In this document: positions 12,392 through 24,027 of the stretch, in pieces | Position numbering within the stretch: position 1 is the stretch's first letter | How the letters are laid out: each line of letters starts with the position of its first letter | From: Lichenostomus cassidix | Lineage: Eukaryota > Chordata > Aves > Passeriformes > Meliphagidae | Length of the DNA: 64,000 nt | Assembly (NCBI GenBank): GCA_008360975.2 | Contig: CM039182.1 | Location: 52,774,491 to 52,838,490 of the forward strand | Direction: 5' to 3' | The notes under the pieces: model-generated | Database searches by the model: none | What the model was told of the DNA's origin: nothing | Seen by the model: only the letters and a program-made list of their open reading frames with translations | Program-made: the position numbers and the translations under genes

Positions 12392-13974
12392 GTAAAACTT
12401 TCAATCGGCTTTTTTCTTTTAAAACTGAAACTTTTAATTCCTGTGCATGCTGTAGCATACTGTTAGGGTTAAATGGAATGAATGCATAGACAGAGCTTTG
12501 CAGCTCAGGTAATTTTGTAGAAAGAGTCTGAACCACCATTTCTGTATGTATTCAAACGCATTTCTCTATGTATTTTTGTACATATATGTATATACATGTA
12601 AGTACAAATGCACTATGTATCAGCGGTATTGGAATACTCACTTTTAGAAAACCGGATTTGAGAAAGTTATGCTTTAACATTAAATCTGTCATCTTCATGA
12701 CATTCAAGTAAAATATGCTTGAATATGTAATCTCTATGTAATAGAGATTGTATGCAATAACTGTATCTGTAGTATATGGCAAGCAACGTATACCCCACAG
12801 CAAGGAACCCAGACATACTTATCTGTATTTTATATTGATTTGTGCCTATCCCTTACTTTTCATCAGACACTGTTGGGATAGGTGCTATATTAGAACTATA
12901 AATAACTCCTTTAATTATGTCATCTGTTAGTACATCTAATCATGAATGCATATTTTCATCTGAAATTATTTTTTCGCCCAATTAAACTTTTAGTTCTATT
13001 TCAAGCTGACTTTCAGACTTCATATAATTACAACAGACTTCGGACTGTTCACAAGATCCAAGAAAATTCAACGTATTATAGTGAGGTTTGTGTTACAAAG
13101 ATGTGTTTATAAGAATGGCTGCAGGGTTTATAATGCTGACAGACCTGTAAGTGTAACAGTACATAACAGTATAGCAACTGAGGTCAGTAAAACACAGATG
13201 AGGGGGTACTGCGGATGCCTTATAACAGTAAAAGACTTATAAAAGAGCTTAATTGAAAAGGACTTGCAATATATAACATTTGTAAGACTTTAGTTGATTG
13301 TTCAATTATTTCTATGTGTTTCATTTACTGTAACTATAATTTCTTGCCTGTCTCTTAGCCATGTGCCTGTAGTCATCTCAGGGAAATTAGAGACCTTTCA
13401 ATGCTTATATTTATAAATTACTCCTTTCCATGGTGAAATACAATGGTTGACAGTAATATACTGGGAGTGGAATATTTGCTGGGTAGGAGGTAAGCACATC
13501 TGAGAGGTGTGTGAGAGAGAATGAAAGGAAGGAAAAGAAAGAGGGTGAATGCTAAAAGAGAAGAAGCTGCTCTAAGAAAATCTGTACAAATTAATGCCTG
13601 GAGGGGAAGAATCTCAAAAGTTATAGTTATAGCTGTCATTTTTCCATTACCAAATTCAAATGTAACCAAGTTTGCAAACTTCAACTTTGCTAGGTAAGGA
13701 ACAGAATGGAGAGGATACAGAATGTAAAGGCAACCTAAAGCCATTGCAGTGACACAGGGAATGCCTTTCCACTGCAGAGCAAAGCCCTCCCAGGCATAAA
13801 CTGACAAGGGGCTACCAACACTGGTTGAAATTCCTGCTTCTTGTAGTGCTTTAGATTTCTTTTAATTCCCAGTGTCTTATTCTAATATTATGATTGCTCT
13901 GTGTGATTTAAATGAATGAAGTAGTAAGTGCCTTCTAATAACAATGGGCCAAATGTAGAAGATCTTACTCAGCC

Positions 13975-14045
13975 TTCACTCAGACAGAATTATTATTGGC
14001 ATCGATGAGGGATTTGCCTGAGTCAGAAGCAAGTATGATTTGGCC
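13975..14045. repeat. Possible relic of an ancient amniote repeat
   Basis: Contains 'GATGAGGGATTTGCCTGAGT' and 'TATGATTTGGCC', resembling an old reptile/bird repeat phrase ('gggagttttgcctgagtaagg ... ggatttggcc'). The family is not identified. Confidence 0.3.
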
Positions 14046-14565
14046 AGATGACATGTAACACTTTTCACCTTCAAAGCATTTTTCAGGCATTGCTTGATTA
14101 ACCCCAAACCTAAATATATCTGCCCGAGAACTTCCAGGCACAGACTAGCATAGAAGTAGAGATATTACATGGCACTACCATGGCATATCATATATATGTG
14201 CTGTACCCACTTCTGCTTAGGCTTTCAGTGCCTGACTGTGCATTGCAGCTGGGGAGTGTATCATGTATTATAGAGACCTCCAAACAACTGTACTATTTTG
14301 TGCCTGTCAGATCTTTTGCCAGTGTTGATAACCCCCAGCATTTAGAAGTGAGCAGAAAAGATTTTTCTTCTACTCCAAGCAGAATAATGTTCTGTCCAAA
14401 ATATTCAGAGCCTCTGCCCTCACCCCCGTCTCATTCACAAACTATTTAACATCTCCTGCTATCCCTAACAATACCAGTCAGGACCAAGAGCAAGGTGCTC
14501 ATTAAAAATGTCACTCTTTTCATTCATTCATGTTTCCTCTGTTTAGTTAAGCCAGTGATACTGTT

Positions 14566-14745
14566 GAAGGAATAAAACAAACAAAACAAAAAAAAAAAAA
14601 AGAAAGGGAAAAAAAAGGGGGAAATGACAGCTAGGGGGGCGGGGGGAGGAGAGTCAAACAGAGAGTAAAAAAAAGGGAAAAAAAGGAGTAAATTTACAGG
14701 AATGAGAAGATATTTTAGAAAGGGGGGAGGGAAGGAACCACGAGT
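14566..14745. repeat. Purine-rich low-complexity tract
   Basis: Nearly continuous A/G on the + strand, including A-runs and a GGGGGGCGGGGGGAGG core. It lies in intron 1 shortly upstream of exon 2. Minus-strand open frame 14524-14829 is an artefact of this composition. Confidence 0.75.
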
Positions 14746-14895
14746 AGTGATATTTGAAGAGAGGTGTGTGTTAGGGGAGCAATGAGCATAAGGAAGCCAG
14801 CCTGCCTGTTCCTCCCCCTTCCTAATCATAGCCTTTACTCACAGACAAAACTCCCTCCCTCTCTCATTCACTCACTCACTTTAGGCCAATCCGTC

Positions 14896-14938
14896 CTCTC
14901 TCTCTCTCTCTCTCTCCCTCTCTCTGTGTCTCTCTCCT
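14896..14938. repeat. (CT)n microsatellite
   Basis: About 20 CT dinucleotides with a few interruptions, 120 bp upstream of the predicted exon 2 acceptor. Together with the purine tract just upstream it makes opposite-strand polypurine segments close to the gene. Confidence 0.85.
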
Positions 14939-15058
14939 ACTCTGAGACAGAGTCAGAACTCTTCTCCCTGACAGCCACAAACATCTACAGCACTTATTGC
15001 ATTCAGAGAGGGAACCTGCAAACAAAACTTCACAGAAAACTTTTGGTTCTTGTTCCAG

Positions 15059-15191
15059 AGAATTTGCTGAAGAGAAGGAAAAACAAACAAACAAACAAAC
15101 AAACTAAACCAGCCCCCAAAAAAACTGCTCGTGAAGGGGGAGGAAAAGCAGGGCCTTTTAAAAAGGGAATCACAACAACTTTGCTGCCAGG
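15059..15191 (+). other. INHBA: INHBA exon 2, 5' UTR part
   Basis: The segment from AGAATTTGCTG to CTGCCAGG shares long blocks with my recollection of the human INHBA leader, such as GGGCCTTTTAAAAAGG and TCACAACAACTTT. An (AAAC)6 repeat lies at 15081-15104. There is no ATG in it. The sequence before the start codon is CCAGG, giving A at -3, a favourable Kozak context. Confidence 0.7.
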
Positions 15192-15579
15192 ATGCCTTTG
15201 CTTTGGAAGAGAGGATTTCTGTTGGTGCTTTGCTGGATTATAGTGAGGAGTTCCCCAACCCCAGGATCCGAGGGGCACAGTTCAGTCACTGACTGTCCAT
15301 CATGTGCCCTCGCCACGCTCTCAAAGGATGTGCCCAGCTCACAGCCTGAGATGGTGGAAGCAGTAAAGAAGCACATACTGAACATGTTGCACTTGAGGGA
15401 CAGACCTAATATCACCCAGCCAGTGCCCAAGGCAGCACTTTTAAATGCCATCAAAAAACTCCATGTGGGAAAGGTGGGAGAGGATGGTTATGTGGAAATA
15501 GAGGATGATGTTGGAAGAAGAGCCGAAATGAATGAAGTTGTGGAGCAAACCTCAGAAATCATCACTTTTGCAGAATCAG
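15192..15579 (+). CDS. INHBA: INHBA, inhibin/activin beta-A subunit, coding exon 1 (residues 1-130)
   Basis: Encodes the signal peptide and first part of the prodomain of the beta-A subunit. Two beta-A chains form activin A, and one beta-A with an inhibin alpha chain forms inhibin A. These secreted TGF-beta-family ligands act in FSH control, follicle and limb development and wound repair. The hydrophobic segment at residues 8-18 with cleavage near residue 20 is the signal peptide. C35 and C38 form a CPSC motif, and N73-I-T is a glycosylation sequon. The start is fixed by the conserved MPLLW opening and the Kozak context. The exon ends at a perfect donor, CAG|GTGAGT (GT at 15580-15581), in phase 1: G at 15579 joins GC at 26579-26580 to make Gly130. 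If intron 2 were retained, the frame would stop at 15629. Confidence 0.96.
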
Positions 15580-15598
15580 GTGAGTGCTTGAAAAACAA

Positions 15599-15648
15599 AA
15601 CTGTAAAATATCTTTTGTGTCAGAACTGAAAAATATCCTTTGTGCCAA
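15599..15648. repeat. 25-bp tandem duplication just inside intron 2
   Basis: Two adjacent copies (15599-15623 and 15624-15648) differ at about four positions. Each contains an AAAATATC core followed by TTTGTG. The first copy starts 19 bp after the donor GT. Confidence 0.7.
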
Positions 15649-15742
15649 AACTGCAATTAACTTATTTTCTTCTCCTCAGAAATAATGTTTTCTGCAAGGT
15701 TGTAGGATGAGACTTGGGGGAAGGGAGAAGGAGGAATAGGAT

Positions 15743-15754
15743 GGGGGGGGGGGG
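15743..15754. repeat. Poly-G run, 12 bp
   Basis: Uninterrupted run of 12 G in a G/A-rich stretch of intron 2, with potential for assembly error. Confidence 0.9.
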
Positions 15755-17269
15755 TAGGACTCTGAAGGAATTTGATTTTTCTGACCTAGTCTTGGCTGCA
15801 GATTACACTTGCTAAGCACAGTCAGTCACACAGGGAGGAAGCTGTCTTAGCAATCTTGAACATAAAGTCAGGCTGCAGCAGGGTCCTCCAAACTGTGTCT
15901 GTAAAGACAGGGTACTAGCAGTAAAGTGCTGGACTGCAGAGTTGATGGTGAAAGAAAAAAGGCTGTAGCCTTTCGGGGAGTTTATCAAGACAGAAAGTGA
16001 ACTGCAAACTACTTGAGAAACAACCCTTTCATGTAAAAATTATCGTGGAAGTTATAAAATCAGATGAAGTAGCTTTAAGTTTTAGAAGGGAGAGGGCTTT
16101 TTTGTGGGTTGTTTTTTCTTCTTTTTTTGTCTTTTTTTTTTGTTAATTTAACACAGCATCTTCGGCAATAAAGAGTTGCAGGGACTGTCAGATGACTTCA
16201 ATAGAACTGGACAAGTTGCTGTAGCTGATCCAATTTGTAATGCAGACTTCTGCATACTGGAAAAAAGATTCTGTTCCTAAAACTCTCCTGCCAAAAAATG
16301 CAACCTTGGTAGGGTGTATTTTGAACTCTTTCACAGTTCTTTTCCCCTTAACTCTTAGACAGTAAGAACTCAGAATAAATATATTTACTAAGTAAAGTCT
16401 TAAGATTCACTGCTTATAGGAAACAGCTCTAAAGTTGTACTTTACAGTCTTATTTCTACATGAATAGGACCAGAATCCATTTTAATTCAACATATATGTA
16501 TCTGCATATATATCTGTGAGTGTATGTATGTTAATACATGCATCAATAGAAGTTACTTGCAATAAGTCTATCATCTAACTAACAGCAACTTTTTATGATG
16601 CTGTCTAGCCAAAGCATTTTTCCTGTTGCCAAGACGGTTTTAAAAGAATGTCATTGTTTTGTTTGGTACAGCATATGGTAGGCAAAGTATGCAAAGGAAC
16701 TCCAAGCATTTTTGTTTAAAAGTTTGCTGCAGCAGTATAAACAATTAAGACAACACTCAGAGTTTCCAGTCCTGAAAACCTGTTGACTCAGATGTTCTGA
16801 TTGCAGGGAAGCCATGCACAAGAAGTGTGCATGCTTTTAAGTGCTGACATTCCTGCTGGCTGTCTGATTTTCAACTGTACAAGGAGTCCTTGCCTTTGGA
16901 GTCCCAATATACACATTATCAGATCTTTCAGCATGAGAGCTCAGGCTTTTCAGTTTTTCCATCCCCTCCACTTCCAAAAGCAGGGAGAAGGTGTCAATGC
17001 CAGAGGTCATTAGAAGCAGGGGTAGCTCAACATTAGTTTAGATGAATTTATAAAAGCAAGGAAACCTCTAAGCTATCTATGAGCCGGATTCCCCACCTGG
17101 TTTTCAGCAGCTCGCTCTGAGCACAGTGGAACACATATGGCATGAACAGTGGTTTCTCTTCACTGTGTGAGTCGCAATCATTTGTAAACACATTATTGTC
17201 TCTCCTGAGCTCTGACACAAAGGAATTTGGAATTTGATATATGCCTACTCTGTACGACACCCTCCAACA

Positions 17270-17400
17270 GCGGCAGCTCCCGAAGCCATTGGCTCTCGGG
17301 GTCACGTGAGCAGCAAAAATCATGCCATTGCCCACACACTGGCCAATCATGCTGCCACTGATCCCCCGCCACCAGCCACCAACACTGACACGTCACTCGG
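17270..17400. promoter_or_regulatory. Candidate intronic regulatory cluster
   Basis: A local GC-richer stretch of intron 2 packs an inverted CCAAT (ATTGG, 17288-17292), an E-box CACGTG (17303-17308), a direct CCAAT (17343-17347) and a CRE-like TGACACGTCA (17386-17395) into about 110 bp. Such clustering is suggestive of an enhancer or internal promoter, but motifs this short also occur by chance. Confidence 0.25.
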
Positions 17401-19672
17401 CTTCATTTACATAGCGTTGTCCTACTGCTGCTACACAAATTGCTTGAAGAGGACTTATGCTATGGAGCTGCAGGATGGGGGCATCCACTGTGTGCTCATG
17501 CCTTCTGCTCCCTGCTGCAGTTATTTTCCTTCATACTAAGCTGACTCTGGAAGCCCAGGCAGGAAGGCTGCTCTGTGCCTTTTTTCCATACCTGCTACTC
17601 TTTGATTTGGGACGAGGGAGGGACACTTAGCAACACAGAAGCCGAGCTCTGGTTTGGGCTTATAATGAAAATGATAAATCCACTCTGTGGAGTAACTTCA
17701 GATTACTGAAACATATTCTTCATCTACAGCCATTCATATCTGGTGACTTGCTAACATCAGAGGATCTACCATGTTTTACAGGTGCCAGTGCTGCAACAAC
17801 TTAAGTAAACTCTATCTGAGATGCTTTCGCCTCATGCATTGGTAGTTTTGCCTGTCAAATATTAAACTGGGGTTTTTTTCCTGTTAAGGAAAGTGAGGCA
17901 AAAACAAAGGCAAGTGACATGTCATACAGGAAATATGAGTTAAAAAGACAGCAATAGAATGTAGCCACAGGGACAGTCTCCACTTTTCATTCTGTGGGAA
18001 CTGGGAATAGCATGAAGTTTAAACACCAAGCAGGAGAATGAACATGTTGTGCTCACAGCCAGGTTAATGTGTTTCCTGCTTTTAATGTCAAACTCACTCT
18101 GCCTCGATAGAGGGCAATAAGAAATCAATGAAAATGAATGAAAACATCTCACATTGTATCAAATAGAGGTCTATAAAAAGCAAAATAAGACCTCAGGATT
18201 CTTGTTCCTTTGGGTATGTCTTGACATAAACCAGCCTTTCCCCACACCTTTCTGAAGCCATATTTACTACATGCCTTTAAAAAAAAAGTAGTATTTCCAT
18301 CTTTCATCAGCCATATTCTCAAACATACAAAGAAATGGAGTGAATGAACAAACAGTGCCCTGTGCATGTGGCTCTGGCCTGAGACTGCTATATTCTAAAT
18401 TGGACCAAAATTCAAACAAGCACAGACTTCAGACAATTAGAGGGGAAATAAAAGCAGTAAACTAGTCTGAAGCACAGGTGTAGTTATGTCCAGGAAATCA
18501 GCAAAATAGTTGGCAGGTAGTTTTCACAGCTAACAAATCCAGACAGATCTCTGCAAAACTAATGACTGTGAGTATTGGGCAAAAGTTTACAAATGCACCC
18601 TACTGTCCTTTGGCACTCTTACAAGCAAAACATGAAAATTACTTTCTACTTGCATATCAAACTAAGATTATTAATCTCGATTAGTTCTGCTGTGAGGGTA
18701 GCTGTGCCAGAGCTCTGTGTGTCACTTCTTGGTCTTAAAAATAGTTTTTTGAGGAGAGGGGTCATACAATTTTGTGACAAGCAAAGCCAACAGGTTTGAT
18801 AACAGAGATACTCGATACTTATAAATATGATTGGCTACTAACTCATTCATTATTTTAAGTACACACCGTATTAGGCCAATCTGGGATTTTGCCAACTGAA
18901 TTTTAACATGGCAACTAAACTACCAATGAAATGGGTTGCTAACATCAGCCCCTGAGAAAGTGATAGAAATTACTGGATGGAAATACTGAAATCTAAAGGT
19001 TTATCATTAGGAGAAATGCCAGGAAAAAAAAATAAGAAGAAAAGTCTGACATCTATTTAGACCACTTCTAATATTTTGTACCACTTCATACAGAATTCAA
19101 GGTCAACTGACTTGATGATGTGATGCCTTCTTTCATGTGCAGATTGATACATGTGTGTACATACTCATGCCTTTTTGAAGAAGGCACTGACCCTATACAG
19201 CCAAGCTGGCAGTTCAGGAGAAGAAACCAAAGGATGTATCGCTTATGTATTTTGAATAATTTCAACAATTTTCTTTTGAAAAGAACTGTATTTTAGGGTA
19301 CAGGTATTCATGCTGAATGAAGAACGGCCACGAGAGGGCACACTGCAAAGGCTTTTTGCTCCACACGAGGCAACCTTCCTGCAAACTCTTATTTTACCTA
19401 ATTGGAATCTGAATCCCAGACATCTTTATGCTTATCTGTAGCTGCTCTGAGGGGAGCTCGTTTCTGTCTTCTAGGTTATTTAAAAGGCAGGGATTCGCTG
19501 GAGTGAAAAGTTGCAAGGAAAATAATGCAGGAAGGAAATAGGCAGAGGGGGAAAAGATAAACTGATAGATGCTAGAAGTGCTGGAAATCGAGAAAGATCA
19601 GAAATTATAAATATTATTTTTTACAAGACACTGAGAAATGTGACCATGAATCATCATCTGAGATTATTTTCT

Positions 19673-19675
<3 letters not shown>

Positions 19676-19703
<28 letters not shown>
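19676..19703. repeat. Poly-T run, 28 bp
   Basis: Uninterrupted T homopolymer within intron 2. No AATAAA in the opposite sense and no gene-like sequence adjoin it, so a retrocopy tail is not supported. Confidence 0.9.
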
Positions 19704-19706
<3 letters not shown>

Positions 19707-20354
19707 GCAGCCTCCTCGGCTTTTAGAAAACAAGCCTATTTTCCCTTGTTTTTTGGGTTTTTTTTTCTGTTTTTCCCCCTTGGCATACCAAATCAAAGGT
19801 TTCAAGTTTAGAAAATGAAAGCAAGTTACTTCCAGAAGAGGAAAGCGATTCCGTTTCATTGTATCAAAATGCAAGAAATCAGGGAGGTTGGCTGGTTTAA
19901 AGAACAACCTGAGAAAGTGCAGATGAATCTGGGAAGGTGGGAACCAGTTTAGAAAAACATACCTGAGAGAGACAGAAAGTACTGTATGTGTCCAGCTCTG
20001 TGTGTAGCCATGCCCGCAGTTTTGTATGCAAATGCAGTAGAGAATATCTGAATATGTGTTTGCCTATATGTGTGTATAAGCACATATATGTCCTTAATTA
20101 CAGGTATGCCAGGGCAGACATGCTTATATACCTGTGCCTGTACCCACACCATTCCTGCAGATAAGAATGTGCATTCTTGTGTTTTCCTCTGTGCAGGATA
20201 TACCTACCTTGCATACATGTAAGTGATTCATGCTGAGGAGTTCTTATATCCATATCTATATATAGAGATATGCCTATGAGAAGGCAATCTCATTTAATGC
20301 AACAGAGCTTTGCAACATTGATTTAGGATTGAAGCTTAGTCTACTGGAAGCAAC

Positions 20355-20405
20355 TGGAAGTTCTGTTATTCATTTCAGTGGGCTTGGGATTTGGGCCTTA
20401 GTGCA
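20355..20405. repeat. Possible relic of an ancient amniote repeat
   Basis: Contains 'TTCATTTCAGTGGGCTTGGG' then 'ATTTGGGCCTTAGTG', reminiscent of an old reptile/bird repeat phrase ('gacttcaatgggctttggatcaggccc'). Family unknown. Confidence 0.25.
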
Positions 20406-23400
20406 CAGAAATTAAATATTTTCATGAAAAGAGATGGGCAGCCTCTGATCCACTTAATTTTAGAATTTACATCAAATTATTACAAGTATGTGCAAATAAA
20501 CTGCCCTCTAAGAAAAATACAAAGACGTGCTATTGTTTTTACCTTGGAATATTTTATTGGTGCTAATGACCCTAAGCTTTGCTTCAGCTATTTTAGACGT
20601 AAATGAAGAAATCAAGTTAAAAAAACCCTTCAACTAAACAAACACCTTTTTTGTTTCTAAATATTTAAAGCCATGTGGGGGAAGGGCTTTCAATTTGGAA
20701 AGGACTCAAAGCTGTGGATGTAAAGTGCTTCCCTCCTAACAAAATAGCAGAGGAGAGTCAAGGTTCACCAGAACTGAATTATTTCACATTCTGAATGACC
20801 TTGTCAATGCCTCTTTGGGTTAACTTTTCAAGAAAAGGTATTTAAATAAAGTTGCTGCTGCTTCCCCCCCCCTTCCCCCCATGAGTGCTTGGGCAATAGT
20901 TATTTTTCCTGCTTTTCTTTTTTGGTTTATTTTTTTCCTACAACAAAATCTCCCTTTTCTGGCAGCAAATGGTAGGTGAGCATAAAGATAAGATATTTAT
21001 TAATTGTTCTATAATTTTGTCCTCCTACTGTAAGTGGCTACCGTAAGGGAGCAGGAATGAAAGTGTGCAACCTGGATGACCAGCCACATATGCCGAGTAA
21101 GGAATAATCAGAATAAATCATTTTCCAGTGATCCATAGGCTGAAATGCATTCACAGAAGTGGCCACTGTCTAATTGTGGCAATAGGACATTTGCAATAAT
21201 CAGTCTGCCTAGGGGATAATTGCCAGTCGATAACACTAAATTCACTGAATAAATTCTACGCTACAAAGAATTCATCCAACTCCAGTGGTCACTCATTAGT
21301 AAACATTTTGAGCAATTATCTCTCAATAACCATGCTCTTCTCTTCTCTTCACTCTCTTTAGAGGAACCTTTCTAGTAACCTATTTTTTTTTTTCTGTCTC
21401 CTGGGGAACGGAAATGAGAAGTGAAGGGAAGGATGCTTTTGAATGTAATTACAGATTGGCACGCAGTACAAATTCCCCCAAATCTAAACATAGGCAGTAG
21501 TAAAGCTAGCAACTAAAAAAGGGGAAAAAAGCTTGCTTTGTATGGAAAAACAGTTCACTTACAGTATAATGTAAAAACGTTTCAAAATTAAGCGTCGATG
21601 AAGCATAGAAATTTAAAGTGACAGCTCCTTCTTACACACTGAGTATTTTTCAAAGGAAAATAAATCCTGTGTATTAAGAGAAATTAAGAAAAAGCCACAT
21701 TATAATGTTAGAAAGGATAATCACTTTCACTATGATAAAAGCCTTAATAATTTTACAGCATATGGTTAAAAATTTTTTAAATATTATTTTACTCAAAAGA
21801 AGAGACCCTCAATTGTATATCTTAGACCCTACCCAGTATACTTGCTCGAACTAACAGGGCTTGATCTTGAATCCTGCTGCAAATTGCAAATAAAAGAACT
21901 TTGACTGCATAGTTAAAGCCAGATATACTGAAGGAAGGATCCTTAGCCTCTGAGGAAGAACACACTGGAGCTGCAGATTCCTGCTGGAGCCCAGCACGAG
22001 CTACCCCACGCAAGGCTGCTCCTCCAGTCCCCCTGTGCCTGGGCCCTCAAGGGTTCTGCCAATGTCTCTACTGGATCCTGTGTCATGCCTGTCACCCAAG
22101 TGCTGCTTGGGAACAGGTGCTGACCACAGAGTCCTGTGCATGAGCACTGGCCAGCCCTTCCAGAGATGGAGAGGAGGGTACCTGTGCAGGCTCCCCTCTA
22201 CTTGCACGTTCAGGATTCTCCCCTAAAAAGGTGCGTGAGCACTAGTGAAGAGAAAAACAGATATGAGCAAACTCCCATGCTATATATACTGCTGCACTTT
22301 CTTTCCATTCAGTAACTCCTTCCATTAAACCTTTTACCATATATGCACTACTTCTTAGCGCTTGTATTTTTAACCATTTCTCACAGCATTTGCTGGTGTC
22401 ATTCTCCATGCTAGACTGCTCCTTTGGCATCACAGCCACCCTCCTGGAAGGGACTTTGGTTGGGAGTAAAGCAGAGACATGACCTCTCAAAGTTTTGGGA
22501 AAAGGAAATGAGGAAAAGTAATCAAAAGGGGCCCAATGTAATCCCTTGTCTCCTTTTTCAGCTGCCTTCTGCTATGATAACAATCCAGGCTGTTGACATC
22601 GCTGTTTATATGAGTGTGGAAGTGATGAAGGCACTATCACTGTTGGACTGTGGGTCTTTCCACAGTAGTCAGGCAGGAGGAGCAGGATGATTAGAAATGG
22701 AAAAAGACCCTTGCAAATCAGCTGTGGCAAGTGTAAAGGCAAAACAAAAGGGTAAACAAAATGTAATTATGGAAGTGGTACCACCCTCAAATTTCAGGAA
22801 TCTTCCTTTTACCTTCAGTTTGATGAAAAGTGTATATTTTCAAAGCTTTGATCCTGACCATTAATTCAGATCTAAAAGGAAAGGCTGCTAAATCCCTAAG
22901 AAATATATTGAGAAAATTAAATACACAGGACTTTTTTCCTCAGAACACTTGAAGAATTTATTCTATTGTAGCACTGAACCTTTTAGAAACAAAGATCCTG
23001 TTATAAAGTGAATGTGTAACCATAATAAAACCAGATCCTAAGGTCTCAATTCGGTTTTAGCACAGGCTAAACTCTGATTTCAAAATGAGCTTGTCTGAGA
23101 ACAGTGACCTCTTAAAAACTGCAGGATTCATACCATTTGTGCTGTGTGATCGTAACAAACTAGTTGTGAATGTGGAGAGAATTCAGAAAAGCTTCGTTTT
23201 TTCCTAATGTGAAAGCACGCTTTTTATCCTCAACCTTGCACCATTCCCAGTCTCCTTCTAAAAAGAGCTATGAAAGGGAAAGTGTTTTTTAATTGCTATA
23301 AAACCTTTTATTAGCTATGCAGGTTTCAGGATTTTGCTTCATTCAGAAATATCAGGCTCAGATAAGTTTCCTGCATCTTTTATCTTTAGAATCTTAATCC

Positions 23401-23975
23401 GCCCTTTGTTTCTGAAAATGTAGCTAATCACATCCAGAGAGGCTGTTATTATAGCTAACAACCTTCGAGGAGGCTGTTATCCCTGTATAAGGACATGTCA
23501 TAGGCTACCTTGCTCAAGCTCACTTCGCTCAAGTAAAGAAACAGCAAGAACTCATGTACTTCCACCGTACTGTTCAAATAGTTTTAGTAATGAGAAAGAA
23601 TTCAACTTTCACACATAGAGGAGCATTTGAAAAGCTATTTAAGATGGTTCTGGAGATCCTGTTTCTTTCATATAGTATTTGTCAAAAAGAGTGCTTGCAT
23701 TACTGTGCTTCTGGCCAGTGCATAAGGTAATTTGAATATTTGCTCTTGCAGATATGTCATTTCGTAACTATTTTCAACTCCCACTAGCATGGAAATAGCA
23801 GAATGTGAAATATGCATGCACTAGCACTTAACAGCATTAGGTTATTCTTTAATGCAGGGCTGCCTGGCTTTTCAGATTAGATGGGTCATACAGCTTCTTC
23901 CCCTGTTGAGACAGGTCTGCACACCCTGCCTGCTTTCTCCAGAGCAGATGACCGGACCAGTTTTTTTGTCCATGT

Positions 23976-24027
23976 CCAGCACAGCTGATCTGCTCATACA
24001 CCCAGCACAGTTGATTTGCTCATGCAC
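23976..24027. repeat. 26-bp tandem duplication
   Basis: Two consecutive copies (23976-24001, 24002-24027) share CCAGCACAG and TGCTCAT blocks with three mismatches. They lie in intron 2. Confidence 0.8.

Larger units (their letters stand above)
12392..15058 (+). other. INHBA: INHBA intron 1 (5' UTR intron)
   Basis: GT at 12392 and AG at 15057-15058 with a pyrimidine-rich lead-in (CTTTTGGTTCTTGTTCCAG). No coding gene lies inside. The last 500 bp contain a long purine tract and a CT microsatellite, listed separately. Confidence 0.55.

Noticed and set aside
14764..15243. 159-codon + strand open frame over the INHBA leader
   Set aside because: Rich in low-complexity CT and AAAC translation, no recognisable domain, and it overlaps INHBA out of frame. 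Treated only as a possible uORF.
15580..15629. Sixteen codons continuing INHBA coding exon 1 past the donor
   Set aside because: A perfect CAG|GTGAGT donor ends the exon. The extension would exist only with intron retention.
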